This document shows, piece by piece, positions 7,946-16,605 of a stretch of 64,000 bases of DNA. Source of the DNA: an uncultured Collinsella sp. (GTDB lineage Bacteria; Actinomycetota; Coriobacteriia; Coriobacteriales; Coriobacteriaceae); NCBI GenBank assembly GCA_902495355.1, contig CABUWV010000002.1, forward strand, positions 62,001 through 126,000. The letters run 5' to 3'. Position 1 is the first letter of the stretch. Every line of letters begins with the position of its first letter. A program made the translations under genes and the position numbers. The notes below the pieces were generated by a model. It did not search any database. It was not told where the DNA came from and was given only the letters and a program-made list of their open reading frames with translations.

Positions 7946-9544
7946 CTATTCCCACTCGATGGTCGCGGGCGGCTTGGACGTGATGTCGTAGCAGACGCGG
8001 TTGGCGCCGGGAACCTCGGCAACGATGCGGCCGGAAATGCGGGCCAGCACGTCGTAGGGAAGCTTGGCCCAGTCGGCGGTCATGGCATCACTGGACTCGA
8101 CGGCGCGCAGGATGATCGGGCGCTGATAGGTACGCTCGTCGCCCATAACGCCGACGGACTTAATGTCGGGCAGAACCGCAAAATACTGCCAGCAGCTGTG
8201 CTCGGAGTTGCGCTCGCCGGTCTGCTCAAACAGGCGCTGGTTGTAGGCGTCGAGCTCCTCGCGCACGATGGCATCGGCGTTCTTGAGAATCTCGAGCTTC
8301 TCCTTATCGACCGCGCCGATGATACGGATGGCAAGACCCGGGCCCGGGAAGGGCTGACGGAACACGATGTGACCCGGCAGGCCGAGCGCCAGACCAAGCG
8401 CGCGGACCTCGTCCTTAAAGAAGTGATCGAGCGGCTCGATGAGGTCGAAGTGCACGCCATCGGGGAACGGGATCAGGTTGTGATGGCTCTTGATGGTGGC
8501 CGTCTTGCCGCCCGTCTTGCGAGCGCCGGACTCGATGATGTCGGGGTAGATAGTACCCTGGGCCAGGTACTTGACCGGCTTGCCATCGGTCTCGAGCTGC
8601 TGGGCCACGGCGAAGAACTCTTTCCAGAACTGCGTACCGATGATGCGGCGCTTCTCCTCGGGCTCGGTCACGCCGGCCAGAAGCTCGGCATAACGGTCCT
8701 CGGCGTGGACGTGGATAAAGTCGACGTCAAACTGCTTGGTGAAGACCTCCTCCACCTGCTCGGGCTCGCCCTTGCGCAGCAGGCCATGGTTGATGAACAC
8801 GCAGGTCATCTGCTTGCCCACGGCGCGAGCGCCCAGCGCAGCCACGACGGAAGAGTCGACGCCGCCGGACAGGGCCAGAATCACGCGGTCGTTGCCGACC
8901 TTCTCGCGGAACTCGGCCGTCATGGTCTCGACCAGGTCGTCCATGCTCCAGTTGGGCTCCAGGCCGCAGATCTCAAACAGGAAGTTGCTCAGCAGCTGCT
9001 GACCATACTCGGAGTGCTTGACCTCGGGGTGGAACTGCGTGGTGAAGATCTTGCGCTCGACGCACTCCATGGCGGCAACCGGGCACACGTCGGTGCTGGC
9101 GGTAACGGTAAAGCCCTCGGGCACCTCGGAAACGGCGTCGCGATGGCTCATCCACACGGTTTGCTCCATGGGCGTGGAGTTAAAGAGCTTGGCGCCGGCC
9201 GTGCGCGTGATGGTGGCGCGGCCGTACTCACCCACCTCGGAGTGGCCGACCTTGCCGCCGAGCGTCACGGCCGTGATCTGATGGCCGTAGCAAAAACCTA
9301 GGACGGGAAGGCCCAGGTCAAAGATGGCGGGATCGATAGACGGAGCGTCCTCGGCATACACGGAGGCCGGGCCGCCGGAAAGAATGAGCGCAGAGGCGTT
9401 CATCTCGCGAATCTCGTCGGCCGAGATGTCGCAGGGGACAATCTCGGAATACACGTTGAGGTCGCGGACGCGACGGGCAATGAGCTGACCGTACTGCGCA
9501 CCAAAGTCGAGTACGAGGACCTTTGCGGAAGCATTTTGATCCAT
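7946..9544 (-). CDS. guaA: GMP synthase (glutamine-hydrolysing)
   Basis: 532 residues. Converts XMP, ATP and glutamine to GMP in the cytoplasm, the last step of guanine nucleotide synthesis. The N-terminal class I amidotransferase domain has the nucleophile Cys85 in LGFCYGHQ and His/Glu in FHPEV; the ATP-pyrophosphatase P-loop SGGVDSS lies near residue 240; the C-terminus TSKPPATIEWE is the invariant GuaA ending that completes the dimer active site. The frame is open 45 codons further upstream, but the start at 9544 is supported by GAGGGGG and by where homology begins. Single-gene transcript with its own terminator, divergent from ansA. Confidence 0.98.
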   Translation of the reverse strand: MDQNASAKVLVLDFGAQYGQLIARRVRDLNVYSEIVPCDISADEIREMNASALILSGGPASVYAEDAPSIDPAIFDLGLPVLGFCYGHQITAVTLGGKVGHSEVGEYGRATITRTAGAKLFNSTPMEQTVWMSHRDAVSEVPEGFTVTASTDVCPVAAMECVERKIFTTQFHPEVKHSEYGQQLLSNFLFEICGLEPNWSMDDLVETMTAEFREKVGNDRVILALSGGVDSSVVAALGARAVGKQMTCVFINHGLLRKGEPEQVEEVFTKQFDVDFIHVHAEDRYAELLAGVTEPEEKRRIIGTQFWKEFFAVAQQLETDGKPVKYLAQGTIYPDIIESGARKTGGKTATIKSHHNLIPFPDGVHFDLIEPLDHFFKDEVRALGLALGLPGHIVFRQPFPGPGLAIRIIGAVDKEKLEILKNADAIVREELDAYNQRLFEQTGERNSEHSCWQYFAVLPDIKSVGVMGDERTYQRPIILRAVESSDAMTADWAKLPYDVLARISGRIVAEVPGANRVCYDITSKPPATIEWE

Positions 9545-9812
9545 GGTATCCCCCTCTTGTTGGCGGGGAGCCGGTGCCCGCCCGCGCGAATGAACGAAAA
9601 TATCTTTCATAGTGTACACGTTATATGGGGTTTCTCGTCCCTCGCAGCCATCAGCGCACGGCAAACGCACGACCTGCACCCTTTTTTGGTGGCGATTGAA
9701 ATGTTACTAAACGTCACAGATGATGTAATACGTTTGAACATTGGACGCCCTGTGCCACAATACTGCCGAACGACTCCGCCTCTGCGGCGGCAAATACGAT
9801 AGGAATACCAGC

Positions 9813-10826
9813 ATGAAGCGCATCCTTCTCATCGCCACGGGCGGCACCATCGCATCGACCGAGGACGGCAACGGCCTCTCCCCCGCCCTGACCGGTGAGG
9901 AACTCGCCCAAAGCGTCCCCGAGATCTCGGGCCTCTGCGAGCTCGACGTGGTGCAGCCCATGAACATCGACAGCACCAATATGCGCCCCAGCGACTGGAT
10001 GCGCATCCGCGACGTCATCGTCGAGGGTTATGCCGACCACGACGGCTTCGTAATTCTGCACGGCACCGACACCATGAGCTACACCGCAGCAGCGCTTTCC
10101 TACCTGATTCAGGACAGCCCCAAGCCCATCGTGCTCACCGGCTCGCAAAAGCCCATGGGCAACCCCTTTACCGATGCCAAGCTCAATCTGTACCAGAGCC
10201 TGCTCTATGCGCTCGACGAGCATTCGCACGACGTCTCGATCGTGTTTGGCGGCGTCGCCATTGCCGGCACGCGCGCCCGCAAGCAGCGCACCATGAGCTT
10301 TAATGCGTTCATTAGCGTCAACTATCCGCCCATTGCCTACATCCGCAACGACCGCATCGTGCGCAACGGGCTCCACGGCACTCGTCAGGGCGAAAACCCG
10401 GTGCGTTTCTACGACAGCATCGACCCGCGCGTATTTGTACTCAAGCTTACGCCCGGCGTAAACCCGGGCATCCTCGACGCCCTTGCCGATAGCTACGATG
10501 CCGTAATCCTGGAGACCTTTGGCATTGGCGGTATTCCCGAGTTTGGCGAGTCCGGCGAGTCATTCCAGGAGGCAATTTTCCGCTGGGTCGATTCGGGTCG
10601 CACCGTTGTTATGACCACGCAGGTTCCCGAAGAGGGCCTCGATCTGGGCGTTTATGAGGTCGGCCGTGCTTACGCCGATCATCCGGGCATTCTGCGCGGC
10701 GACGACATGACCACCGAGACGCTCGTGGCCAAGACCATGTGGGCACTCGGCCAGTCACGCGATGCCGCCGAGATCCAGCGCCTGTTCTACAGCCAAGTCA
10801 ACCACGACCGCATCCCGATGGCGTAA
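9813..10826 (+). CDS. ansA: Type I (cytoplasmic) L-asparaginase
   Basis: 337 residues. Hydrolyses L-asparagine to aspartate and ammonia. Both catalytic signatures are present: ATGGTIAS at the N-terminus with the nucleophile Thr12, and HGTDTMSYTAAALSYL with Thr85-Asp86, forming the second triad together with the Lys in the LTGSQKPMG block. No signal peptide, and the length fits the cytoplasmic AnsA type rather than periplasmic AnsB. The ATG at 9813 is preceded by AGGA; an upstream in-frame start adds residues with no homology. Divergent from guaA across 268 bp in which I see no further gene. Confidence 0.93.
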   Translation: MKRILLIATGGTIASTEDGNGLSPALTGEELAQSVPEISGLCELDVVQPMNIDSTNMRPSDWMRIRDVIVEGYADHDGFVILHGTDTMSYTAAALSYLIQDSPKPIVLTGSQKPMGNPFTDAKLNLYQSLLYALDEHSHDVSIVFGGVAIAGTRARKQRTMSFNAFISVNYPPIAYIRNDRIVRNGLHGTRQGENPVRFYDSIDPRVFVLKLTPGVNPGILDALADSYDAVILETFGIGGIPEFGESGESFQEAIFRWVDSGRTVVMTTQVPEEGLDLGVYEVGRAYADHPGILRGDDMTTETLVAKTMWALGQSRDAAEIQRLFYSQVNHDRIPMA

Positions 10827-10848
10827 TTCAGTTGTCGACGGGTATCCC

Positions 10849-11067
10849 CTATTCGATGCCCTCGAGAAGTTCTGACACCGTCATGCCGAGTGCGGGCGCG
10901 ATCTTAAATAGAACCTTGAGCGTGAAATTTGCCGTCCCATCTTCGATTCGGTCGAGGTAGGGTCGGCTGATTCCTGTTGCCACACAAAAATCAACCTTGG
11001 AGATACCAAGGTCCCTGCGTGTCTCTTCGACCCGCCTGCCAAGAATCTGTTTCGCACGTTCGTCCAT
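10849..11067 (-). CDS. Small XRE-family helix-turn-helix regulator
   Basis: 72 residues consisting of little more than a Cro/C1-type HTH: ILGRRVEETRRDLGISKVDFCVATGISRPYLDRIEDG, followed by NFTLKVLFKIAPALGMTVSELL. No effector domain. A perfect 24-bp palindrome 30 nt upstream of its start (11097-11120) is the likely operator, which would make it autoregulated and able to control the divergent gene at 11144. Targets beyond that are unknown. Confidence 0.85.
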   Translation of the reverse strand: MDERAKQILGRRVEETRRDLGISKVDFCVATGISRPYLDRIEDGTANFTLKVLFKIAPALGMTVSELLEGIE

Positions 11068-11096
11068 GCAGCCGAGTTTGAAATGGAGCCGAACAT

Positions 11097-11120
11097 AAAC
11101 GTAAACTATAGTTTACGTTT
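11097..11120. promoter_or_regulatory. 24-bp perfect palindrome, candidate operator of the XRE regulator
   Basis: The half-site is AAACGTAAACTA, repeated exactly in inverted form with no spacer. It lies between the divergent starts at 11067 and 11144, and its centre resembles a -10 element on either strand, so binding would block both promoters. Confidence 0.75.
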
Positions 11121-11143
11121 TGCCGAATACACAGGAGTTTTCT

Positions 11144-11533
11144 ATGTCGGGTTCTTCGGTCCGCATGTACCGAGCCACGCCTCGCACAAACAGCGCACCG
11201 CCCAAGCTCGTCGTCGTTGAAGCAGAATGCCTTTCGCCCGATGAGCGCACAGCATTTGCATTGCTATCAAGTCGCGTCGCCGCCGTTCTGGTCCCTTGCC
11301 CGGCGCAAGGTGAACTTGCCATCCAATGCCAGGCGCACAGCTGCTCGCTCAATCAGGCCGTAGTAATCGCAACCAGCCAGCGCGGCCTGCCCCTTCTCTT
11401 GGAAGCCGGTATCGCGCTCGCCCTTCGCGGTGCCGGATACGAAAACGAGGCCGCCGCCGACATGGTCTTTAAACCACGATCGAGCGGCGGCCTCGCAGCA
11501 GCCATCGAACATGCTTGCAGGCTCGTTGCCTAA
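11144..11533 (+). CDS. Conserved-looking hypothetical protein
   Basis: 129 residues, no family recognised. Start chosen at ATG 11144 because AGGAG lies 6 nt upstream; a TTG 24 nt earlier lacks this. The middle (VLVPCPAQGELAIQCQAHSCSLNQAVVIATSQRGLPLLLEAG) has several Cys residues and alternating strand/helix character that suggests a small cytoplasmic alpha/beta protein. Divergent from the XRE gene and sharing its palindromic operator. An antisense frame (11267-11512) is taken as a shadow. Confidence 0.6.
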   Translation: MSGSSVRMYRATPRTNSAPPKLVVVEAECLSPDERTAFALLSSRVAAVLVPCPAQGELAIQCQAHSCSLNQAVVIATSQRGLPLLLEAGIALALRGAGYENEAAADMVFKPRSSGGLAAAIEHACRLVA

Positions 11534-11542
11534 AAGGACAAG

Positions 11543-11926
11543 CTAGAAACCAAAGCCAAAGCCCGTTCCGGTAATCGCCGAGTACATAAAGTAAACGTTG
11601 ATCACGTTGAGGAACACACCCGTGATGCAACCGTTGCGCAGGTAGCGTTCGCACACGATGCGCGCCATGGCGGCGGAGTCGTCATTGTTCTTAGCTTGGC
11701 GTCCCGCCGTAAAGTACGTCGCCACGCTCAGCAGCAGGTTGAGCACCGGCAGCGCCAGCAACTCGTAGCTCTTGCCCCAGCGCGTCACCTCGCCGGCGGC
11801 GTTAAACTTCGTTGCCACCTCGGGACCAATGTTGGGGATAACACACGCTGCGACCACCAGCGGAATCACCGCAAGCACGAGCAGCACAATACCCATGTAG
11901 CCAGCTTTTTTGCCATATTTAAACAT
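11543..11926 (-). CDS. Small membrane protein, DUF1648/SdpI-like
   Basis: 127 residues with three predicted membrane helices: GIVLLVLAVIPLVVAACVI (~10-30), ELLALPVLNLLLSVATYF (~55-72) and TGVFLNVINVYFMYSAITG (~100-120). Between the first two, the extracytoplasmic stretch PEVATKFNAAGEVTRWGKS is the DUF1648 signature (xxPxHFNxxGxxDxWGSK). SdpI-family proteins are implicated in immunity to toxic peptides, but many relatives have no assigned job. It lies 11 nt after ychF on the same strand. Confidence 0.7.
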   Translation of the reverse strand: MFKYGKKAGYMGIVLLVLAVIPLVVAACVIPNIGPEVATKFNAAGEVTRWGKSYELLALPVLNLLLSVATYFTAGRQAKNNDDSAAMARIVCERYLRNGCITGVFLNVINVYFMYSAITGTGFGFGF

Positions 11927-11937
11927 ATGCGTCGTCC

Positions 11938-13014
11938 TTACACGTTAAAGCGGAAGTGCACGACGTCGCCATCGGCCATGACATAGTCCTTGCCCTCAAT
12001 ACGCAGCTTGCCGGCGGCCTTGGCGCCCTGCTCGCCGCCGAGCTCGATGTAGTCGTCGTAACCAATGACCTCGGCCTTAATAAAGCCGCGCTCAAAGTCG
12101 GTGTGGATGACGCCGGCAGCCTGCGGGGCGGTTGCGCCCTGACGAACCGTCCAGGCCTTGACCTCCATCTCGCCGGCCGTAAAGAACGACTGCAGGCCGA
12201 GCAGCTTATAGGCCGCCTGCGCGAGCACGTCCAGACCGGGCTGCTCCAGGCCCAGGCTCTCCAGGTAGTCGGCGGCGTCCTCGGGATCGAGCTCGGAAAG
12301 CTCGGCCTCAATCTTGGCGCAGATGGGCAGCGGCTTGACGCCATCGATGGGCGCCAGGTCGTCGTTGAGCATATCCTCGTCCACGTTGGCCACATACAGG
12401 ATGGGCTTCATGGTGAGCAGGAACAGGCCCTTGGCAGCGGCACGCTCCTCGTCGGTCATCTCCATGGACGCGGCGCGCTTGCCTTCGTTGAGCCAGGCAA
12501 GCAGGCGCTTGGCGACCTCAAACTTGGGCATGAGCTCCTTGTCGCGCTTGGCCTCCTTCTCGAGCTTAGGCAGCTGTTTCTCGAGCGTGCCCATATCGGC
12601 CAGGATGAGCTCGGTCATGATGGTGTCGGCATCGCCGGCAGGATCAACGAACTCGCCCGTGCGGCCCACCTCACGCATGACGTTGGGGTCCTTAAAGTAG
12701 CGCACGACCTCGCAGATAGCATCGGTCTCGCGAATGTTGGCCAAGAACTGGTTGCCCAGGCCCTCGCCCTCGTTAGCGCCCTTCACCAGACCTGCGATGT
12801 CGACGAACTCGACCGTCGCCGGCACAATGCGACCCGGGTTAACGATGTCAGCGAGCTTTTGCAAGCGGCTATCGGGCACATCGACGATACCCACGTTGGG
12901 GTCGATCGTGGCGAACGGGTAGTTGGCGGCAAGGCCGGTCTTTTTGGTAAGTGCGGTGAACAGCGTCGACTTGCCCACGTTGGGCAGGCCCACGATACCG
13001 ATGGAAAGGGACAC
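11938..13014 (-). CDS. ychF: Redox-regulated ATPase/GTPase YchF (Obg superfamily)
   Basis: 358 residues (E. coli YchF is 363). G1 GLPNVGKST near residue 8, DVPD/DIAGLVKGANEGEGLGNQFL as G3, and a NVDE motif in place of NKxD (LYVANVDED), the change that makes YchF prefer ATP over GTP. The C-terminal TGS domain ends in MADGDVVHFRFNV. It associates with ribosomes and stress control. Start GTG 13014 is preferred: AAGGAG lies 5 nt upstream and the protein then begins (M)SLSIGIVGLPNVGKS; the longer open frame reaches back to 13290 without homology. Confidence 0.96.
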   Translation of the reverse strand: MSLSIGIVGLPNVGKSTLFTALTKKTGLAANYPFATIDPNVGIVDVPDSRLQKLADIVNPGRIVPATVEFVDIAGLVKGANEGEGLGNQFLANIRETDAICEVVRYFKDPNVMREVGRTGEFVDPAGDADTIMTELILADMGTLEKQLPKLEKEAKRDKELMPKFEVAKRLLAWLNEGKRAASMEMTDEERAAAKGLFLLTMKPILYVANVDEDMLNDDLAPIDGVKPLPICAKIEAELSELDPEDAADYLESLGLEQPGLDVLAQAAYKLLGLQSFFTAGEMEVKAWTVRQGATAPQAAGVIHTDFERGFIKAEVIGYDDYIELGGEQGAKAAGKLRIEGKDYVMADGDVVHFRFNV

Positions 13015-13057
13015 GACAGCTCCTTTTGGTACAGGTACTTCAAACCGTATAAGTATA

Positions 13058-13101
13058 GCGCCGCCGCAGCATCCGGGCGAATCCGGACACCACGGCGGCG
13101 C
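13058..13101 (-). terminator. GC-rich hairpin downstream of the GH4 gene
   Basis: Arms GCGCCGCCG/CGGCGGCGC enclose a smaller TCCGG/CCGGA hairpin. It lies between the GH4 stop and the ychF start on the minus strand. No clear T-run follows, so termination strength is uncertain. Confidence 0.5.
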
Positions 13102-13141
13102 AAATGAAGCAGAGATGCGTGAGGGTTCTAGACAGTAGTCC

Positions 13142-14485
13142 TTACTTAAGCTCGGGCCAGAAATCCTTGTTGGCCTCGATGAGCTCGTCCAGAATCTGCT
13201 TAGCAACGCTCGCCGAAGGAATGGTCTTGGAGAGCGTGAGTGCCTGCCAGAGCTTCTGGTAGCTGCCCTCGACCCAAGCCTGGACAACAAGCTTCTCGAC
13301 GGAAACCTGCTGCTCCATCAGGCCCTTCTGGAACTGCGGAATCGGGCCCTGGCAGATCTTCTCAAAGCCGTTGGAACCGACGATGCAAGGCACCTCGACC
13401 ATGGCCGTCGGGTCGAAGTTGGGCACAGCGCCATCGTTGGGGACGATCAGCAGGAAGCGCTCGAGCGTATTTTCGGCCAGTGCGCAGGCAAGGTCGACGA
13501 TGTAGTTGGCATGTACATCTGGCTCAAAGCCGCCGTCTTTAGCCGTACCCTTGGCGATGATGTCGCGGCAAGCGCCAAAGACCTTCTTCTCGCGGCCGTC
13601 CATAACCTCATTGGCGCGAGTGTAGTTGGGGTCAGACGTCTCGACAACATAGTCCGGGTACAGGTAGTACTTGAGGTAGGTGTTGGGAATCGTCTCGGGA
13701 TCGACAGCATAGACATCCTTGGCCTTGCCGAAGGTGTGAATCCAGCTCTCCTCGACGTGCTGCTCCTTACCGGCCTCGTGCTCAATGCCGTCCAAGTAGC
13801 CGTTCTTTGCCATGTGCTCCTTGATCTGCGGCATGAGGTCGTTACCCTCCTTGTCGTAGATCTTGCTCCACCAACCAAAGTGGTTGAGGCCGTAGTAGCT
13901 GTACTGCAGCTCGCGACGATCCTTGATGCCGCACATACGGCTCATCTTATCCATGAGGTCGATCGGCATGTCGCAGATGTTGATGATGCGGCTGTTAGGG
14001 CGCAGCACGCGGCAGGCCTCGGCGACGATGGCCGCGGGGTTGGAGTAGTTGAGCATCCAGGCGTTGGGGCTGTACTTCTCCATGTAGTCGAGGATCTCGA
14101 TGACACCACCGATGGAGCGCATGCCGTAGGCGATACCGCCGGCACCGCAGGTCTCTTGGCCAACGCAGCCGTACTTGAGAGGAATCTTCTCGTCGAGCTC
14201 GCGCATGGCGTACAGGCCGACGCGGATGTGAGCGAGGACGAAGTCGGTCCCGGTGAATGCGGTCTCGGGGTCGGTGGTGTAGTTGAACTCAACCTCGGGT
14301 GCGTTCTCGTGGAAGTAGATCTCGCAGGCCTTTGCCACGGTCTCCTGGCGCTCGGCGTTGTTGTCGTAGAAGGTCACCTTGTTGACCGGGAAGCGGTCGC
14401 GCTCCTCAAGCAGCATTAGAGCGATGCCCGGGGTGAAGGTAGAGCCACCGCCGGCAATGGTCACGGCATAGTTTTTCTTGGACAT
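13142..14485 (-). CDS. Family 4 glycosidase, 6-phospho-alpha-glucosidase type
   Basis: 447 residues. GH4 enzymes cleave 6-phosphorylated disaccharides by an NAD+- and Mn2+-dependent redox mechanism. The N-terminal Rossmann motif is VTIAGGGSTFTPGI; the metal-binding Cys lies in NICDMPI and the His in YGLNHFGW, and the CDMP form is typical of phospho-alpha-glucosidases (GlvA, MalH, AglB, SimA). Cytoplasmic. It is downstream of the EIICB permease gene on the same strand, so it should hydrolyse the phosphorylated maltose-like sugar that permease delivers. A close paralogue sits at 32327-33658. Confidence 0.93.
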   Translation of the reverse strand: MSKKNYAVTIAGGGSTFTPGIALMLLEERDRFPVNKVTFYDNNAERQETVAKACEIYFHENAPEVEFNYTTDPETAFTGTDFVLAHIRVGLYAMRELDEKIPLKYGCVGQETCGAGGIAYGMRSIGGVIEILDYMEKYSPNAWMLNYSNPAAIVAEACRVLRPNSRIINICDMPIDLMDKMSRMCGIKDRRELQYSYYGLNHFGWWSKIYDKEGNDLMPQIKEHMAKNGYLDGIEHEAGKEQHVEESWIHTFGKAKDVYAVDPETIPNTYLKYYLYPDYVVETSDPNYTRANEVMDGREKKVFGACRDIIAKGTAKDGGFEPDVHANYIVDLACALAENTLERFLLIVPNDGAVPNFDPTAMVEVPCIVGSNGFEKICQGPIPQFQKGLMEQQVSVEKLVVQAWVEGSYQKLWQALTLSKTIPSASVAKQILDELIEANKDFWPELK

Positions 14486-14582
14486 GATGTCCTCCTCATT
14501 CTGGCCGCTTGCTCAATCCATCCCCGTACGCGGCCTGCACGGTTTGGAATTGTTACCTAGAAGTGGAGTTTTTTATCTCCAG

Positions 14583-14621
14583 AATCGGCCTTGCGGTGCA
14601 TACCGGCTCGCAAGGCCGATT
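14583..14621 (-). other. Stem-loop between EIICB and GH4 genes
   Basis: Perfect 13-bp stem AATCGGCCTTGCG/CGCAAGGCCGATT with a 13-nt loop, 19 nt after the permease stop on the minus strand. It may attenuate or stabilise the operon transcript; an oligo-T run follows only on the opposite strand. Confidence 0.5.
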
Positions 14622-14639
14622 GTTTCGATGGACGATGGT

Positions 14640-16250
14640 TTACAGAAGACTCTCGAACTTCAGAAGACTCTCGAACTTCTCGCGAACCTGCGGGACGGTA
14701 AGGCCGATGATGACCTGGATCGACTGACCTTGGACCACCAAGCCATGCGTACCGATCGCCTTGAAGGAAGCCTCGGGTGCAACGACGCTCTTGTCCTTGA
14801 CGTTAACGCGCAGACGGGTATCGCAGTTAGTTACATCGATGATGTTATCCGTGCCACCGAGCAGATCGAGGATGTTCTCGGCAAGCACCAAGCGCTCATC
14901 ATCTTTACTCTGGGCGACCGATTTGCCAGCAGCAGCACCGCCCTGCTTTTGCTTGTAGTCAGCCTTGGACTTGAGCTCGACCTCAACATCGTCATCCTCG
15001 CGACCGGGGGTCTTAAAGTCGAACTTGACAATCAGGAAACGGAAGACCACGACCCAAAGAGCGGTAAAGCACAGACCGACAAGGATGGAGATGGCGTACT
15101 GCAGACCGTGTGCGGCCCAAAGGGGCAGCCAGTCCCACGAGAGCATCGAGATGATGCCGCCGTCGAAGATGCCCACGACGCCAAGGAGGTTTTGAGCCAT
15201 GCAGCCGAGCGCTCCGAGCACGCAGTGGACGACGAACAGGCCGGGCGCGATGAACAGGAATGTGAAGTCAAGCGGCTCGGTGATACCGCAAAGCATAGCG
15301 GTAAGGGTGACGGGAATGAGCAGAGCCTTGACGCGCTGCTTGCGCTCGGGTTTGGCGGTCATATAAAACGCAATGGCGACGCCAAGCGAGCCGAAGACCT
15401 TAGTCCAACCAGGGCAGGTATAGGCAGCCCAGGGTGCGGCATCCTTAAGAGCAATGCTCGGATCGGCAGCCAGTTGGGGCAGGATGTTGGCCCAAGCAGC
15501 AAAGATGCCGCCGTTGACCGCCGCGTTGTCGTAATAGAACGGCGTATAGATAAAGTGGTGCAGGCCTGTAGGAATCAGCACGCGCTCGAAGAAAGCAAAG
15601 ACGCCCACGCCAAACGTACCGGCGGAAAGGATGAATCCCTGGAAGGCGGAGATAGCAGCCTGAACATGCGGCCACACCAGGCAGGCGATAATAGCGACCG
15701 GAACCATAACGAAGAAACCGATCATATAAATGAACACGGAGCCCGAGAACACGCCCAGCCACTCGGGAAGTTCGGTGTCGAAGTACTTGTTGTGAAGCAT
15801 CGTGGCGATACCAGAAATGATAAGCGCGCCCATGATGCCCATATCAAGCGTTTTGATGCTTGCGATAGTGGCGAGACCAGTACCGCTGCCCGCCTCGACA
15901 GAGTAGTCAACCCCAAAGACAGGGCCCCACTGCCCCAAGATCGTGCTTACAAAGTAGTTGAAGGTAAGGTAGATGGCCAAAGCCTCCATGCAGCAGCGAG
16001 CGTTCTGCTTGTTCGCGAGCGAGATTGGCAACGCTACGCAAAACAGCAACGGCATCTGGTTAAAGAGCGTCCAACCACCCTGGAGCAGCACATTCCAGCA
16101 ATCAAACCAAAGATGACCCGCTGTGGCCATCTCGCCAAAGATCGCCTCGGTGGTAAACAACGTACCCAGGCCGACGACGATTCCGGAAAATGCGAAAAGA
16201 ATTGCAGGCGTGTACATTGCACCGCCGAAACGTTGTATCTTTTGCATCAT
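14640..16250 (-). CDS. PTS EIICB permease, maltose/glucose (MalP/GlvC) type
   Basis: 536 residues from ATG 16250. A hydrophobic EIIC domain (~1-430) with about ten membrane segments opens MMQKIQRFGGAMYTPAILFAFSG, as in alpha-glucoside permeases. A linker rich in charged residues then Gln/Gly/Ala precedes the C-terminal EIIB domain (~460-530), with the phospho-Cys in NCDTRLRV. No IIA domain, so phosphate must come from a separate EIIA-Glc such as 52096-52593. The final codons are a tandem duplication (LKFESLLKFESLL). Divergent from the zinc dehydrogenase; operator-like TGTCTAGA sites lie in the shared 355-bp promoter region. Confidence 0.93.
   Translation of the reverse strand: MMQKIQRFGGAMYTPAILFAFSGIVVGLGTLFTTEAIFGEMATAGHLWFDCWNVLLQGGWTLFNQMPLLFCVALPISLANKQNARCCMEALAIYLTFNYFVSTILGQWGPVFGVDYSVEAGSGTGLATIASIKTLDMGIMGALIISGIATMLHNKYFDTELPEWLGVFSGSVFIYMIGFFVMVPVAIIACLVWPHVQAAISAFQGFILSAGTFGVGVFAFFERVLIPTGLHHFIYTPFYYDNAAVNGGIFAAWANILPQLAADPSIALKDAAPWAAYTCPGWTKVFGSLGVAIAFYMTAKPERKQRVKALLIPVTLTAMLCGITEPLDFTFLFIAPGLFVVHCVLGALGCMAQNLLGVVGIFDGGIISMLSWDWLPLWAAHGLQYAISILVGLCFTALWVVVFRFLIVKFDFKTPGREDDDVEVELKSKADYKQKQGGAAAGKSVAQSKDDERLVLAENILDLLGGTDNIIDVTNCDTRLRVNVKDKSVVAPEASFKAIGTHGLVVQGQSIQVIIGLTVPQVREKFESLLKFESLL
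14643..14678. repeat. Tandem 18-bp duplication at the 3' end of the EIICB gene
   Basis: Two exact adjacent copies of CAGAAGACTCTCGAACTT (14643-14660 and 14661-14678). In frame, they add six residues (KFESLL twice) just before the stop. Confidence 0.95.
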
Positions 16251-16393
16251 GACAGGGAATCCCCCTCTCTTCATTCGGAGCGCTGCGGTTTTGGCTTCAC
16301 TCGAGACCGCAGACGCGCCGTTTGCGTGTACCTCGTGCAATAGGACGGGTGGGCCCGTGTCCCTGACTTCTTGCACTTGCGTTTTATCACATC

Positions 16394-16409
16394 ACTTATC
16401 TAGACAAGT
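16394..16409. promoter_or_regulatory. GntR-type operator candidate, site 1
   Basis: ACTTATCTAGACAAGT, one mismatch from a perfect palindrome of the ACTTGTCTAGACAAGT type, about 145 nt upstream of the EIICB start. It resembles the sites at 16525, 33670 and 33721. Confidence 0.65.
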
Positions 16410-16428
16410 TAGCATAAAGACTACGGTC

Positions 16429-16460
16429 GGTAAACGGTTGATTATTGGCCGTAAACGGTA
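16429..16460. promoter_or_regulatory. Second conserved promoter motif with repeated GTAAACGGT
   Basis: Two direct copies of GTAAACGGT flank TGATTATTGGCC. A closely similar block occurs at 33744-33776 upstream of the other GH4 locus, in the same position relative to the TGTCTAGACA sites. Confidence 0.6.
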
Positions 16461-16524
16461 TATGTCCAGTATTTCGCCTGCTAAATCTGACATAGCTGAT
16501 GGCTGCATTTTAAATTTCTTTTCT

Positions 16525-16540
16525 ACTTGTCTAGATGTGC
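16525..16540. promoter_or_regulatory. GntR-type operator candidate, site 2
   Basis: ACTTGTCTAGATGTGC, about 66 nt before the dehydrogenase start. It is followed at once by a further TTGTCTATAT half-site. Confidence 0.6.
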
Positions 16541-16605
16541 TTGTCTATATCTATATACATGCCTATACTTCATTACAACATTCACCGCCACGTTAAGGAG
16601 TCACC

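Noticed and set aside
9545..9812. Purine riboswitch upstream of guaA
   Set aside because: No three-way junction or conserved core seen; only short hairpins in the leader.
14478..16343. Plus-strand 621-codon frame across the EIICB gene
   Set aside because: Shadow of the permease gene; low-complexity polar composition and no ribosome site.
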